DNA of 64,000 nucleotides from Methylobacterium radiodurans (GCF_003173735.1 NZ_CP029551.1:4107001-4171000), one strand, 5' to 3'. Positions 43,923 to 53,027 are shown, counted from the stretch's first letter. Program-made: numbers and translations. The notes: generated by a model not told the origin, from the letters alone.

Positions 43923-44095
43923 TCCCGGTTTCCAAAGGTCGAGACCTTTGGCGGGTGCAGGGCAGAGCCCTGCATCTGGCTCCCCCGGCCCGGCGCTGCC
44001 GGGACGGTGGAGCCAATCCCGCGGCCATGCACCCCGGACCCCGCCAGCAGCGCCTTTCGGCGCCGAAAGGGCCTCGGGCCCTTTGGAAACCCGGG
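43923..44095. repeat. Structured palindromic repeat with terminal inverted repeats
   Basis: The ends are TCCCGGTTTCCAAAGG (about 43923-43938) and its near-exact inverse CCTTTGGAAACCCGGGA (about 44080-44095). Inside are nested perfect hairpins: CCAAAGGTCGAGACCTTTGG, GCAGGG-N5-CCCTGC and CCTTTCGGCGCCGAAAGG. It ends 3 bases before the DadA-like stop. It resembles REP/MITE-like intergenic repeats frequent in Methylobacterium; it may also end transcription. No coding capacity is evident. Confidence 0.65.
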
Positions 44096-44098
44096 ACT

Positions 44099-45394
44099 CT
44101 ACAGGTGCGGCCAGCGCAGCAGGCGGTCGGGGGCGAAGGGGGCGAGCGGTACAGAGGGCTCGGTGCCGGTGGCGAGGTCGGCCACGAGCTGGCCGGTGAT
44201 AGGCCCCGTGGAGAGGCCGATATGGCCGTGGCCGAAGGCGAGGATCAGGCCGTCGTGGCGCGGCGCGCGGCCGATCACCGGCATCCCGTCCGGGGTCGAG
44301 GGGCGCGAGCCCATCCAGGGCTGGTTGTCGAGGGGACCGCCCAGCCGCAGCGTGCCGGCCGCCTCCCGCGCCGCCGCCTCGATCTGCCGGTGATCCGGCG
44401 CGGCGTGGCGGGCGTTCAGCTCGACGCCCGAGAGCACCCGCACCCGCCTCTCCCCCATCGGCGCGAGGATCGAGCCGGCGCCCGTGTCGAGCACGGGCCG
44501 CGTCAGCGGCGGGCTGTCCGGGTGCAGGGCGTAGTGCCGGTGGTAGCCGCGCTCGGCCGCGAAGGCGAAGCGGTAGCCGAGCGGACGCAGGATCTCGGCC
44601 GAGGCGGCGCCTGCCGCCACCACGACCTGCCGCGCCCGGAGGCTCCCGCCGGCATGGATCACCCGCCAGCCGCCCGCCTCGGGGGCGAGGGCCGTGACGG
44701 CGCCCCGCAGGTAGCGCCCGCCGGTCTCGGTGAAGAGCCGCTCGCAGGCCTCCACCAGGGCACCGGGCTCGGCAAGCGCGGCGGTCTCCGGCAGCAGCAT
44801 GGCCCGCGCATAGGGGCGCACCAGGGCGGGTTCGAGGTCGCGCAGGGCCGCGCCGTCGACGAGCTCCAGGGCGACACCGTGCTCGGCGAGGATCATCCGC
44901 TCCAGCGCGGCGCCCGCGAAGGCCGCTTCCGTGCGGTAGAGCTTCAGCCAGCCCGAGCGGCGCAGCCGCGCCCGCGTCCCGGCCCGCTCCGCGAGGCGCT
45001 CGTGGGCCGGGTAGGCCGCGGTGGTCAGCGGCAGGAGCGCGGCGGCCGCCCGCCGCCAGCGGGCTTCGCGCGCCGCGGCCAGGAAGTGCAGCCCCCAGGG
45101 CACCACCCGGAACAGGTGGGCGTGGTTCACCCGCAGGGCGCTGTCGGCGTTGCGCAGATAGGCCGGCAGCTTCGGCCACAGCGCCGGGCCCGCCATCGGG
45201 AAGATCGAGCCGCGGCTCAGCACGCCCGCATTGCCGTAGGAGGTGCGCGCCCGCGCCTCGCCCGGATCGACGAGGGCGACCGAGAGACCGCGTTCGAGCA
45301 GCGCGAGGCCGGACGCGAGGCCGACCATGCCGCCCCCGACGACGACGATGTCCGGATCGGCCAAATCGTGATTGGTCAAGTCCGGGTGTGCCAT
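44099..45394 (-). CDS. FAD-dependent oxidoreductase, D-amino-acid dehydrogenase-like
   Basis: A 431-residue DAO-superfamily flavoprotein. The N-terminal Rossmann motif is 'DIVVVGGGMVGLASGLALLE' (about residues 15-34), followed by 'TSYGNAGVLSRGSIFPMAGP', typical of DadA-type dehydrogenases, and a C-terminal FAD motif 'STPDGMPVIGRAPRHDGLIL', 'AFGHGHIGLSTGPITGQLVA'. It likely oxidises D-amino acids or similar amines. The ATG at 45394 is preferred; the open frame extends 34 basic codons upstream. It is the last gene before the tRNA. Confidence 0.85.
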   Translation of the reverse strand: MAHPDLTNHDLADPDIVVVGGGMVGLASGLALLERGLSVALVDPGEARARTSYGNAGVLSRGSIFPMAGPALWPKLPAYLRNADSALRVNHAHLFRVVPWGLHFLAAAREARWRRAAAALLPLTTAAYPAHERLAERAGTRARLRRSGWLKLYRTEAAFAGAALERMILAEHGVALELVDGAALRDLEPALVRPYARAMLLPETAALAEPGALVEACERLFTETGGRYLRGAVTALAPEAGGWRVIHAGGSLRARQVVVAAGAASAEILRPLGYRFAFAAERGYHRHYALHPDSPPLTRPVLDTGAGSILAPMGERRVRVLSGVELNARHAAPDHRQIEAAAREAAGTLRLGGPLDNQPWMGSRPSTPDGMPVIGRAPRHDGLILAFGHGHIGLSTGPITGQLVADLATGTEPSVPLAPFAPDRLLRWPHL

Positions 45395-45584
45395 GCCGGT
45401 CCTCTGGATCTCCCTGCGCGGGGGCTCCATAGACCGGGGCGGCGCCCGCCGGTAGCGACGGACGCGCGGGCGACGGTTGCCGCGGAGGCCGGCCACGGTT
45501 CCCGGCCTTCCGCGGGCGCAACCCGCGTGCCGGCGCGAACCCTTGACCGGTGGCGCACGGCGTGGTGTTTCGGCCCCCGCGGCC

Positions 45585-45661
45585 GGCCCCGTAGCTCAGC
45601 TGGATAGAGCACTCGCCTTCTAAGCGAGATGTCGCAGGTTCGAGCCCTGCCGGGGTCGCCA
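45585..45661 (+). tRNA. tRNA-Arg (anticodon TCT)
   Basis: A complete 77-base cloverleaf: acceptor GGCCCCG/CGGGGTC, D-arm GCTC-AGCTGGATA-GAGC, anticodon stem CTCGC/GCGAG with loop CTTCTAA (anticodon TCT), T-arm GCAGG-TTCGAGC-CCTGC, and an encoded 3' CCA. The DNA immediately downstream is poor in intact genes and rich in remnants, so this tRNA is a likely island attachment site. Confidence 0.97.
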
Positions 45662-46725
45662 GCCCATGCCGCCCCATGCCTCGGCCATGAAGCCGTACCG
45701 CCTACCTGCGGGGCCGCCATCGGAGTCATGCACATTGGGCCGGAATGCCCTCACGCCGCGAGGATCCGCCGACTTTCTCAAGTCGCAGAACCTGGCCGAG
45801 AGCGCCCGATGTCGTCGATCTGATTGGGTGATGTCCTGGGTGCTTGGTATTCCAAGCTCCTGCCACCGCTCTATTTTTCGGATCGAAAAATGAGTGGTGG
45901 AGCTGAGGGGAGACTTACCTCCGAACGTCCTAAGTGTTTGATCCGAGCTAAGTAACTGAAAAGACGTCTCTGTCTGGGATGCGTCCAGGGATTTATCCGG
46001 GGCTAATCGGGGCCTCTTCGGCTGAGCAACCCGGCGAAGACGACTTCGAGCGTCACGGTGGAAGGACATGCCACAGGGGAGCTTAGTAGGGGCCGGGTCG
46101 TGGCCACCGGCATGCCGGGCACATAGCGGGGGATCCGTCTACCTGCTACGCCAACGGCCGCTCCCGGCATGGCCGCTCGGTTACCGGCTCTGCAGGGCAG
46201 ACGCGTCTCGATCGCATGGCTGGCACGATCGGGAATGGCGTTCGGCAATCGCCTTCGCCCTTGTCGGTCGCTTGGTCGCGGAGCCGCTCCAGAAAACGAT
46301 GGATGCCGAGCCAATGCTCCCCAAAAGTCCGGTGCTGGGGTCGTGCCGATGCGGCGCGCAAGTGGACGTGGCTGGGCCGGCGACAGCCTACCCGCCACCT
46401 TGCGCCAGTGTGCGAACCGTCGCGCCGAGGGATTCAATCGGGCCTGCAACTCCTTCGCCGGCCGCATGAACCGAAGGGGGCTCAGCACGGTGGTCGTGGG
46501 CTGGACGGCGATGCAGCGATGGGGGACCGCCGGGCAAGATCGGCGAGCTAGCCCAGGTACGGGCAATTTTTTCACAGGGAGCCGGCTGACAGAGCCGATG
46601 ATTTTTGTTGGGCGCGGCCCGATCCGGCCCGCGTCGATGCGGCCTCGTTCCTTCGGCAGAAGGCCAAGCTCCGGTATGCCGGCGGAAGGGTCTTCCGGTA
46701 CCGATCGGCGGCTTCGAGAAACCTC
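45662..46725. other. Gene-poor stretch after tRNA-Arg
   Basis: About 1.06 kb in which I see no convincing gene. Composition is mixed and several overlapping frames are open, but none has family motifs, a good ribosome site or consistent G+C-rich third positions. It may be degraded former coding DNA at the edge of an integrated island. No second copy of the tRNA 3' end is seen in the window. Confidence 0.5.
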
Positions 46726-47280
46726 TCATCCGGTCCGCTCGAAACCATCGAGGAGCCAGCGCCGCCCCTCGCACCGGACCAGACCGGCGGCCCGCAGGAC
46801 CGCCTTCGCGGCCTCCTCGGCCCCCGATCTCACGCCACGACCATGCACCGCTCTCGACAGCTCGGTGGCGGAAAGTCCATCACTCCCGGCCTTCCTCAGC
46901 ACCTCCAGGACCACCCGCATAGCCTCCGCCGCCCGGCTACCGGCCGGTTGCGCCTCGACAGGCCGAGGCGGGCTTCCGTGCTCCAATGCCTCTTCAAGTC
47001 GCTTACCCAGGCCCTCGATCGCCCCGACGAGGTCCGCAATCGACGGCGTGGATTCTCTCCCGAGAGCGTTCTCGGAAGCCCCCTCCACCCCGACCTTGAG
47101 TCCTCGGCTCGCGAGGAAGGCCTGGGCGGCTTCCACGTAGACTTCGCTGATGAAGCGATCCCCATCGTCGAGGGCTGCCTGCTTCATCGCCCGATGCAAG
47201 CCGGGCGGGACGTAGATCATGACCTTCCGCTTGCCGGACGGCTCGGGATCCGCGCTCGGGTAACGATTCAACCGAGGCAT
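46726..47280 (-). CDS. Ribbon-helix-helix-like DNA-binding protein with C-terminal winged helix
   Basis: A 184-residue protein. Residues about 16-60 ('KRKVMIYVPPGLHRAMKQAA', 'RFISEVYVEAAQAFLASRG') fit a ribbon-helix-helix-like DNA-binding domain as in plasmid CopG/ParG-type regulators. The C-terminal part, about 115-180 ('VLRKAGSDGLSATELSRAVH', 'AVLRAAGLVRCEGRRWLL'), resembles a winged helix. Palindromic sites lie 21 bases upstream of its start, so autoregulation is likely. No ParA or toxin partner is next to it. It may be a plasmid-derived orphan. Confidence 0.65.
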   Translation of the reverse strand: MPRLNRYPSADPEPSGKRKVMIYVPPGLHRAMKQAALDDGDRFISEVYVEAAQAFLASRGLKVGVEGASENALGRESTPSIADLVGAIEGLGKRLEEALEHGSPPRPVEAQPAGSRAAEAMRVVLEVLRKAGSDGLSATELSRAVHGRGVRSGAEEAAKAVLRAAGLVRCEGRRWLLDGFERTG

Positions 47281-47300
47281 GCTGTCGAACCCGCCATGCT

Positions 47301-47330
47301 AACAGCATGCTGTCATGCCAGCATGCTGTT
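47301..47330. promoter_or_regulatory. Operator pair AACAGCATGCTG-N6-CAGCATGCTGTT
   Basis: A perfect 12-base inverted repeat (47301-47312 and 47319-47330) around TCATGC; each arm holds the 10-base palindrome CAGCATGCTG. It lies in the promoter of the RHH-like gene. A further GGCATGCTGTC half-site overlaps that gene's start codon. Confidence 0.75.
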
Positions 47331-47384
47331 AATGAGGGGTCATCGCTCTTGCGAAGGAGGCAGAAGCATCCTCAGGCGGCTAAA

Positions 47385-47407
47385 AACAGCAAGCTGTCAT
47401 GCTGTCA
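47385..47407. promoter_or_regulatory. Second operator-like site
   Basis: AACAGCAAGCTGTCATGCTG followed by TCA repeats the pattern of the operator at 47301-47330 with one change per arm. Together they form an operator array 20-130 bases upstream of the RHH-like gene. The bases 47408-47599 between here and the pseudogene show nothing I can name. Confidence 0.6.
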
Positions 47408-47599
47408 GGGTCATGACCTGTCCTCGACTCCGAGCCGGGCCGATGCCGCGCTCTGCTTCCGCATCCCGGCCCGAGACCTCGACATGGCATCCGGACGTCT
47501 CACCGACCCATCCATGGAATCGATGCCGATGGCTGTGGTGGAGGTTCATGCCCGCGTCGGCCAGAGCCACCATCGTGTCGATGAAAGCGAGAGCCCGGG

Positions 47600-47828
47600 C
47601 GAGTGACCGTGAGCAGGAGTTCGATCGCCTGGCCGAACAGGGGTTCCGCGACGAGGAACAGGACGGCGGTGGCGAGGACCATCGACGGCCCGGGTCGACA
47701 GCCGCAGCAAGCGCCATCGGTAAGACGCCGGAGATGAAGGCGCCGCTGTAGGGCACGTAGTGCATCAGTGCCGAGAACACGCCCCACAGAATCGGGCTCG
47801 GCACGCCAATGAACCACAGACGTCCCAT
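47600..47828 (-). pseudogene. AI-2E family transporter fragment, frameshifted
   Basis: The minus-strand frame from 47828 reads 'GRLWFIGVPSPILWGVFSAL', 'MHYVPYSGAFISGVLPMALA', characteristic of AI-2E/PerM-family transporters. After 'AAAVDPG' the match continues only in another frame ('PSMVLATAVLFLVAEPLFGQ'). The 5' part of the gene is missing and the match fades at about 47600. It is a decayed remnant; the boundary at 47600 is approximate. Confidence 0.75.
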
Positions 47829-47872
47829 GGGTCGGTGGGGGAACGGTACGGCAGGGCCACGGTTCGTCCTCC

Positions 47873-49159
47873 ATGGAACCCTACGTCCTCGCCCTCGGCG
47901 GCTTCGGCGCCCTCGTCCTTCTCACGGCGTGGCTGCCGATGGTCGTCCGGCGGTTGCCCCTCTCCCTCCCGATCTGCTGCGTCGGCATCGGCGCCGGCCT
48001 GACCCTGCTACCAGGTCTTGCCGGGCACGCCTTCCATCCACGGGAACGGCTCGCGCTCGTCGAACACGCGAGCGAGTTCGTCGTCATCGTTTCGCTGATG
48101 GGCGCGGGGCTGAAGCTCGACCGTCTTGTCGGATGGCACCGCTGGATGGTGACTTGGCGCCTGCTCGCCATCGCGATGCCGCTGACCATCATGGCACTCG
48201 CCGCGTTGGCGGCGGCCCTGCTCGGCCTCGGCGCGGCCGCCGCCCTGTTCCTCGCAGCGGCCCTGGCCCCGACCGACCCGGTACTCGCCTCGGACGTCCA
48301 GGTCGGGCCGCCGCAGCAGGGACGGGAGGACGAGATGCGGTTCGCCCTCACCTCCGAGGCCGGCCTCAACGACGGCCTCGCCTTCCCCTTCGTCCACCTT
48401 GCCGTCGCGCTCGCGGCGGCCGGCGGCCTCGGCGCCCGGGAGCTCGGCGCATGGCTGGCAATCGACGTGACTTGGAAGATCGGGGCCGGCGTTGCGCTCG
48501 GGGCCTTGATCGGCCGCGGCATGGGCTGGCTCACGTTCCACCTGCCGAACCACGCCAAGCTGTCGCGGTCGGGTGACGGCCTCGTCGCACTCGGCATCAC
48601 CTGCCTGACCTACGCCGCGGTCGAGGCCGCGCACGGCTACGGCTTCGTCGGCGTGTTCGTGGCGGCGCTCGCCCTGCGCTCGGCCCACCGCAGCCACGAC
48701 TACCATTACAAGATGCACGACTACGCCGAGGAGCTGGAGCGACTCCTGATGATGGTGCTGCTGGTCGGGTTCGGCGCCGCCCTCATGACCGGGCTGCTGG
48801 ACGCCCTGACTTGGCAGGCGGCGGCCTTCGCCCTCCTCGCGCTGTTCGTCGTACGGCCGGCCTGCGGCTGGCTTAGCCAGTTCGGCTCGAAGGGGCCGCC
48901 CAGCGAGCGGGCGGTAATCAGCTTCTTCGGCATTCGCGGGCTCGGCACGATCTACTACCTAGCCTACGGCATGCGCCACGCCGCTTTCGAACAGGCGGAC
49001 CTCATTTGGAGCGTTGCCGGCCTGACCATCCTGGTCTCCATCCTGCTGCACGGCGTGACGGTGACGCCGGTACTGCGCTTCCTCGACCGCCGCAGCGGAC
49101 GCGACACGGAGAGCGCGCAACTCGGCCTGCCCCTCCCCGCCAAGCCGGCGGCGGGTTGA
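47873..49159 (+). CDS. CPA1-family sodium/proton antiporter
   Basis: A 428-residue inner-membrane protein with about twelve membrane helices and CPA1 (NhaP-like) motifs: 'LAAALAPTDPVLASDVQVGP' and 'LTSEAGLNDGLAFPFVHLAV' (the N-D ion-binding pair), and 'SFFGIRGLGTIYYLAYGMRH'. It exchanges Na+ or K+ for protons, in pH or salt homeostasis. The start is an ATG 44 bases from the divergent AI-2E remnant. A hairpin follows the stop. Confidence 0.92.
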   Translation: MEPYVLALGGFGALVLLTAWLPMVVRRLPLSLPICCVGIGAGLTLLPGLAGHAFHPRERLALVEHASEFVVIVSLMGAGLKLDRLVGWHRWMVTWRLLAIAMPLTIMALAALAAALLGLGAAAALFLAAALAPTDPVLASDVQVGPPQQGREDEMRFALTSEAGLNDGLAFPFVHLAVALAAAGGLGARELGAWLAIDVTWKIGAGVALGALIGRGMGWLTFHLPNHAKLSRSGDGLVALGITCLTYAAVEAAHGYGFVGVFVAALALRSAHRSHDYHYKMHDYAEELERLLMMVLLVGFGAALMTGLLDALTWQAAAFALLALFVVRPACGWLSQFGSKGPPSERAVISFFGIRGLGTIYYLAYGMRHAAFEQADLIWSVAGLTILVSILLHGVTVTPVLRFLDRRSGRDTESAQLGLPLPAKPAAG

Positions 49160-49175
49160 GGGCCGCTTGCGGCCC
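49160..49175. terminator. Hairpin after the antiporter gene
   Basis: GGGCCG (49160-49165), loop CTTG, CGGCCC (49170-49175): a compact 6-bp hairpin located directly at the antiporter stop and at the 3' end of the converging receiver fragment. No T-run. Confidence 0.45.
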
Positions 49176-49477
49176 TATCGAGTGCCGGAGGTCACGGCGT
49201 TCCGGGCCTTGCGGTCGGCAGCCGCCTTCAAGGCCTTCGCCACCTGCTCGGCGGAGTACGGCTTGCGCACGAGCGCGAACCCAAGTGCGTCGTCCCGCGC
49301 CAGCACGTCGCTATAGCCGGTGGTCAGGACCCCCGGCAGTCCCGGGTGCAGCTCCCGCATCCGCTCGGCGATTCCGATCCCGTCGATGCTTGGCATCCCT
49401 ATGTCCGAGTACACGGCGTCGAAGCGGGAAGGCACAACCTCGATCTCGGCGGGCGCCGCCTCGGCGGTTTGGGCCAA
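49175..49477 (-). pseudogene. Response-regulator receiver fragment
   Basis: About 100 residues of a receiver domain: the phospho-Asp context 'FDAVYSDIGMPSIDGIGIAE', then 'LPGVLTTGYSD' and the conserved Lys in 'FALVRKPYSAEQVAKALKAA'. The first beta strand and acidic pocket are missing, and the frame has only a TTG at its 5' end, so it looks like the C-terminal end of a hybrid kinase. Likely a truncated remnant. Confidence 0.7.
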
Positions 49478-49983
49478 GACCGTTCCGTAACAGAGGTCAT
49501 GCAGTATTAGCGTGCACTTAAGCCTCCAGACACGATGACCGCCCGCGGCGAGAGAAGCCGTTCGTGGAGGCAGAGCTAGTGCGGGATTTATTAGATTTCG
49601 CTGGATCTCCTCAGCCTGATCTCAAGCATTCAGCCGGAAAATGTCCCCTTCCGAAGGCGATGTGATCTGTTGCGGCTGCTCGGCTGAGTGCCAGTTCCCG
49701 TCCATAAGAAGATACCCTGCGCATCGCAAATGCAAGAACGTTGACGGACGTAGAAAGGATCTTTGTGGGTTACGTCGTCAGCGACAACGGCAAAGGGCCG
49801 CCAACGGACCCGCTTTTGTTCATGCTTGGCTCTGGCATAGGAACGAAGCTGGATAACTGCTCAGCCCCGGTGGCTCGTCATGGGCCGCCTGTGTTCTAAA
49901 TTCATCTCGCCATCGGCTCATGGATCGTGCGCTGGCGGCTGGAATTGGCGTGGGCTTTCGCCTGCATCGCGAGGGGAAGCACC
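49478..49983. other. Intergenic stretch before the Crp-family gene
   Basis: About 500 bases of lower and mixed G+C with no gene that I can support. Short frames here lack ribosome sites and family motifs. The promoter of the Crp-family gene should be at its right end. Confidence 0.5.
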
Positions 49984-50730
49984 ATGCCTAATCCTGCCAA
50001 TGATCACGCCCTGGCGCTGCTCGTGCGCAAGCTGGACAGTATCGCCGGCCTCTCGGACAAGGAGCGGCAGGCCATCCTGCGCTTGCCGGCAACAACCAAG
50101 GTGCTGCAGCCCAAGCAGGACATCGTGCGCGACGGCGACCGGCCCTCGCGGTGCTGCCTTGTCCTCGAGGGCTGGGCCTGCCGCTACAAGCTGCTCAGCG
50201 AGGGGCGGCGCCAGATCCTCTCCTTCCACATCCCCGGCGACGTGCCTGACCTGCAGAGCCTGCACATCCACTCCATGGATCACAGCCTCTGCGCGGCGAC
50301 CAAAGCCGTGGTGGCCTTCATCCCACATGACGCGCTCCGCGATCTGATCAACCGCTTCCCCAACGTCGCTACCGTCCTCTGGCGCGACACGCTGATCGAT
50401 GCAGCAGTCTTTCGCCAGTGGATGACAGGCATGGGCCGACGCTCGGCCTACGCGCGGATGGCGCACCTGTTCTGCGAGATGTATCTCAAGCTGGAGGCGG
50501 TGAGCTTGGCCGGCGAGCACCGCTGCCCGCTACCCCTTACCCAGACCGACCTAGCCGACGCGCTCGGCCTTACAAGCGTGCACGTCAACCGCACGCTGAA
50601 GGAGTTGCGCGGCTCGGGGCTGCTCACCCTACGAGGCAGTACCCTGGTCGTGGACCGCTGGGACGAGCTTGTCCAAGCCGCCGAGTTCGATCCAACCTAC
50701 CTGCACCTCGAGCAGCGGGCCGCGGAGTGA
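49984..50730 (+). CDS. Crp/Fnr-family transcriptional regulator
   Basis: A 248-residue protein: a cyclic-nucleotide-binding-type beta-roll (about 25-140, 'RDGDRPSRCCLVLEGWACRY', 'ILSFHIPGDVPDLQSLHI') and a C-terminal winged helix ('LPLTQTDLADALGLTSVHVN', 'RTLKELRGSGLLTLRGSTLV'). It lacks an N-terminal FNR-type Cys cluster, so it is not an obvious oxygen sensor; the ligand is unknown. The ATG at 49984 has a GAGGGGA ribosome site; an ATG 19 codons upstream is less likely. It converges with the histidine kinase gene. Confidence 0.9.
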   Translation: MPNPANDHALALLVRKLDSIAGLSDKERQAILRLPATTKVLQPKQDIVRDGDRPSRCCLVLEGWACRYKLLSEGRRQILSFHIPGDVPDLQSLHIHSMDHSLCAATKAVVAFIPHDALRDLINRFPNVATVLWRDTLIDAAVFRQWMTGMGRRSAYARMAHLFCEMYLKLEAVSLAGEHRCPLPLTQTDLADALGLTSVHVNRTLKELRGSGLLTLRGSTLVVDRWDELVQAAEFDPTYLHLEQRAAE

Positions 50731-50787
50731 GCCGCTGCCGGCAGCCTGCTCCCGAAGCCCGACTGCGTTCCGCTGAGGTGACAGGTC

Positions 50788-51969
50788 TCAGCATCGGCGC
50801 AGAGGCTCTGACCGGGCATCTTCGACCGAGCGGAGCACACGCGGCGTCACGGGAAGTGCGATGCGGCAAGCCAGGCCCTGCGGCGTGAACGCGATCGTGG
50901 TTTCCGCCTCCAGTTCGTAGGGTAGCGTATCCTGCAACAGGCTCATACCAAAGCCACCCGGCTGCGGTGCCAGCACAGGATGCTGAGCGCCGGTCTCGAC
51001 CCAGTCGAATATGAGGCGGTCGGCGCCCTGACGTTCCTCACCCTCGATCCACCAACGCACCGTAACCCGCCCCTGCGCTGAGGTGAGGGCCCCGTACTTG
51101 ACCGCGTTGGTGGCGAGCTCGTGCAGCGCCAGCCCGAACGTCTCTGCGGCGCGCGGCTGCAGGAGAACCTCCGGGCCGGAGATGAAGGCCTGCTCACCCT
51201 CATGGGCGATGTTGGTCAGAAGCTCCTCGGCGACGAGGCTCTCCAGGCTGATGCCCGCTCCCGGATCCTGACCGATCACGCCTAGCACGCGCGTGAGGGC
51301 GTTCAGCCGCCCGTCGAGATGCGCCGCATAGTCCTCCGCAGTCAGGCTGGTGTCGCCGGTGCGACGCGCCAGCCCGCGCACGGCTGCAAGCGTACTTCTG
51401 ACCCGATGCTGCAGTTCGCCGAGCATCAGACCCCGCTGCTCGGCGGCGTTACGGAGCTGCGCCTCATTCTGCCGCAGCTGCGTGATGTCGCGCTGGATCG
51501 CGATCCAATGGGTGATCTCCCCCGCACGATCGCGCATGGGGGTGATCAGCCAGTCGATGAGGTAGGTGCTGCCGTCCTTGCGGTAGTTCACCGTTTCACC
51601 GTGGAAGGGCCGACCTGCGGCGAGTTCAGCGCGAAGGCGATCGAGGACCGCTCGATCCGTCTCCGGGCCTTGCAGGAAGCGGGGCGATCGGCCGACCGCT
51701 TCCTCGCGTGTGTAGCCGGTCATGCGCGTGAAGCCCGGATTGACGTAGACGATGACCGGTCCAGGATCCTGCAAGTCTGGCGTGGTGATTAGGATGGCCT
51801 CGCCGGCGGCCTCGACGGCAACCCCGAAGAGTGCTGGATCGACGTGATGTCCCGGTGTCCGGGTGCGATCCAGCGGGCTGCTGTTCGTTGCATCCGTCAC
51901 GCGCAGAACCTCTCCGCTGCCACAGGTGGTGAACCGGAGAGCTGGCTCGCTGTTCCGACAACTAGGCAT
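50788..51969 (-). CDS. HWE-family histidine kinase with LOV-like PAS domain lacking the cysteine
   Basis: A 393-residue soluble kinase. Residues about 48-165 form a PAS domain of clear LOV ancestry ('YVNPGFTRMTGYTREEAVGR', 'PRFLQGPETD', 'HWIAIQRDIT'), but the LOV core GRNCRFLQ reads GRSPRFLQ, with Pro96 in place of the photoactive Cys. The kinase part has the phospho-acceptor H188 in 'MLGELQHRVRSTLAAVRGLA', the N-box 'LALHELATNAVKYGALTSAQ' and the W-x-E (W323, E325) typical of HWE kinases. It is probably not a classical blue-light sensor. The partner response regulator is not next to it. Confidence 0.88.
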   Translation of the reverse strand: MPSCRNSEPALRFTTCGSGEVLRVTDATNSSPLDRTRTPGHHVDPALFGVAVEAAGEAILITTPDLQDPGPVIVYVNPGFTRMTGYTREEAVGRSPRFLQGPETDRAVLDRLRAELAAGRPFHGETVNYRKDGSTYLIDWLITPMRDRAGEITHWIAIQRDITQLRQNEAQLRNAAEQRGLMLGELQHRVRSTLAAVRGLARRTGDTSLTAEDYAAHLDGRLNALTRVLGVIGQDPGAGISLESLVAEELLTNIAHEGEQAFISGPEVLLQPRAAETFGLALHELATNAVKYGALTSAQGRVTVRWWIEGEERQGADRLIFDWVETGAQHPVLAPQPGGFGMSLLQDTLPYELEAETTIAFTPQGLACRIALPVTPRVLRSVEDARSEPLRRC

Positions 51970-53027
51970 CGGGAAGCTGGGTCCACCAAACCTTGGCGGC
52001 TTGAGGATCTGGGGCCAACAAAACTATTGCGCCCTGTCGAGAATCTTATGGATTCCACGGCCTTGTCTCGTGACGCTCAACCGGAGAAGGTCCGCTTTCA
52101 ACGGTGAAGCGGCTCATTGCGATCGCTGGGCTGAGTCCCGGCTTCTCACCGAGGCTGTGTGAAAATGAAGGGCTGCGGGGGAAGAAGGCTTCGGTGATCC
52201 TGACGGACGAGGACGAGCCGGTAGGTGCCATCGCCCTCTACGGGGCATGCGAACTCGGGGTGAGCGTCTACGTGTGGGAAGGCGGCGCTGCCAGAGTTGG
52301 ATCGCCGTATGCCAATGCGTGGCGCGAGAGGCCCGCGTGCACGGGAGGAGCATCCCGTCGCGGTGCCGATCGGAAAGGCCGCCGTCGCCTGTGCGGACGA
52401 GGCACGCGATGACCGAAGTCATGGGCCGCCGGGTCGAGCTCGAACCATAAGGTGAAAGTGCCTCGCGGAGCGGCGTGCTGGGCCGGATTCTGAGGCGTTC
52501 GGCTATTGGGAAGAACGGGAGAAGATCCCGCCCGCTTACCCGTCGCGGCGGCCTGACCGGGGCGATCCGGGCGTTGCCGCACCGGCAGGTTCAAGAAGGC
52601 GAGGCACGGTCGCTCCCGGATATCCCGTATCCCGGCCCCTCCCGGCAGGATCATCGGGCCTTCGGCCTCTCGATCCTACCCGTGTTCGGGCCAGGGAGCG
52701 ACTGCCCGGCCTGTTCGCGAAGGGCCCGCGCGATGTCGTCGTGACGGGCCGTCATCGTCCCTTCCGGCAAGCCAAGGAGGCGGAGGACACAACCCTCGAT
52801 CGTCGCCCGATCGACACGGTCCGGCGCCGGCCGAGGTCGTGCCGATCTCCTCCTCGACTCGGAGGCGCTCGTGGCGCGTGTCACCGGATGGAGTTCCAGG
52901 GCAACCGGGACGCCAGCGTCCCGGTGAATCCCGCCGTGATCGAGATCACGTTCCGGCCGGCTCGACCCGTCCTGTGAGCCGGGCGGGCCGATGCGTGAAG
53001 AAGGTCCGCGACGTCGGGCACTTGGCA
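51970..53027. other. Stretch without a supported gene
   Basis: About 1.06 kb. A plus-strand frame at 52104-52412 starts 'MKRLIAIAGLSPGFSPRLCE' and a minus-strand frame at 52651-53097 ends with a plausible helix ('TIEGCVLRLLGLPEGTMTAR'); neither has a recognisable family or a convincing ribosome site at a full-length start. The second could be a small protein in operon with the cluster upstream. Otherwise I see nothing here. Confidence 0.4.

Noticed and set aside
45662..46725. Several overlapping frames after tRNA-Arg, including a 190-codon minus-strand frame
   Set aside because: No family features, no ribosome site and inconsistent codon use; probably decayed DNA.
52104..52412. A 102-codon plus-strand frame after the histidine kinase
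   Set aside because: No convincing ribosome site, no family match, and composition changes to Arg/Gly-rich halfway. Left as an unresolved stretch.
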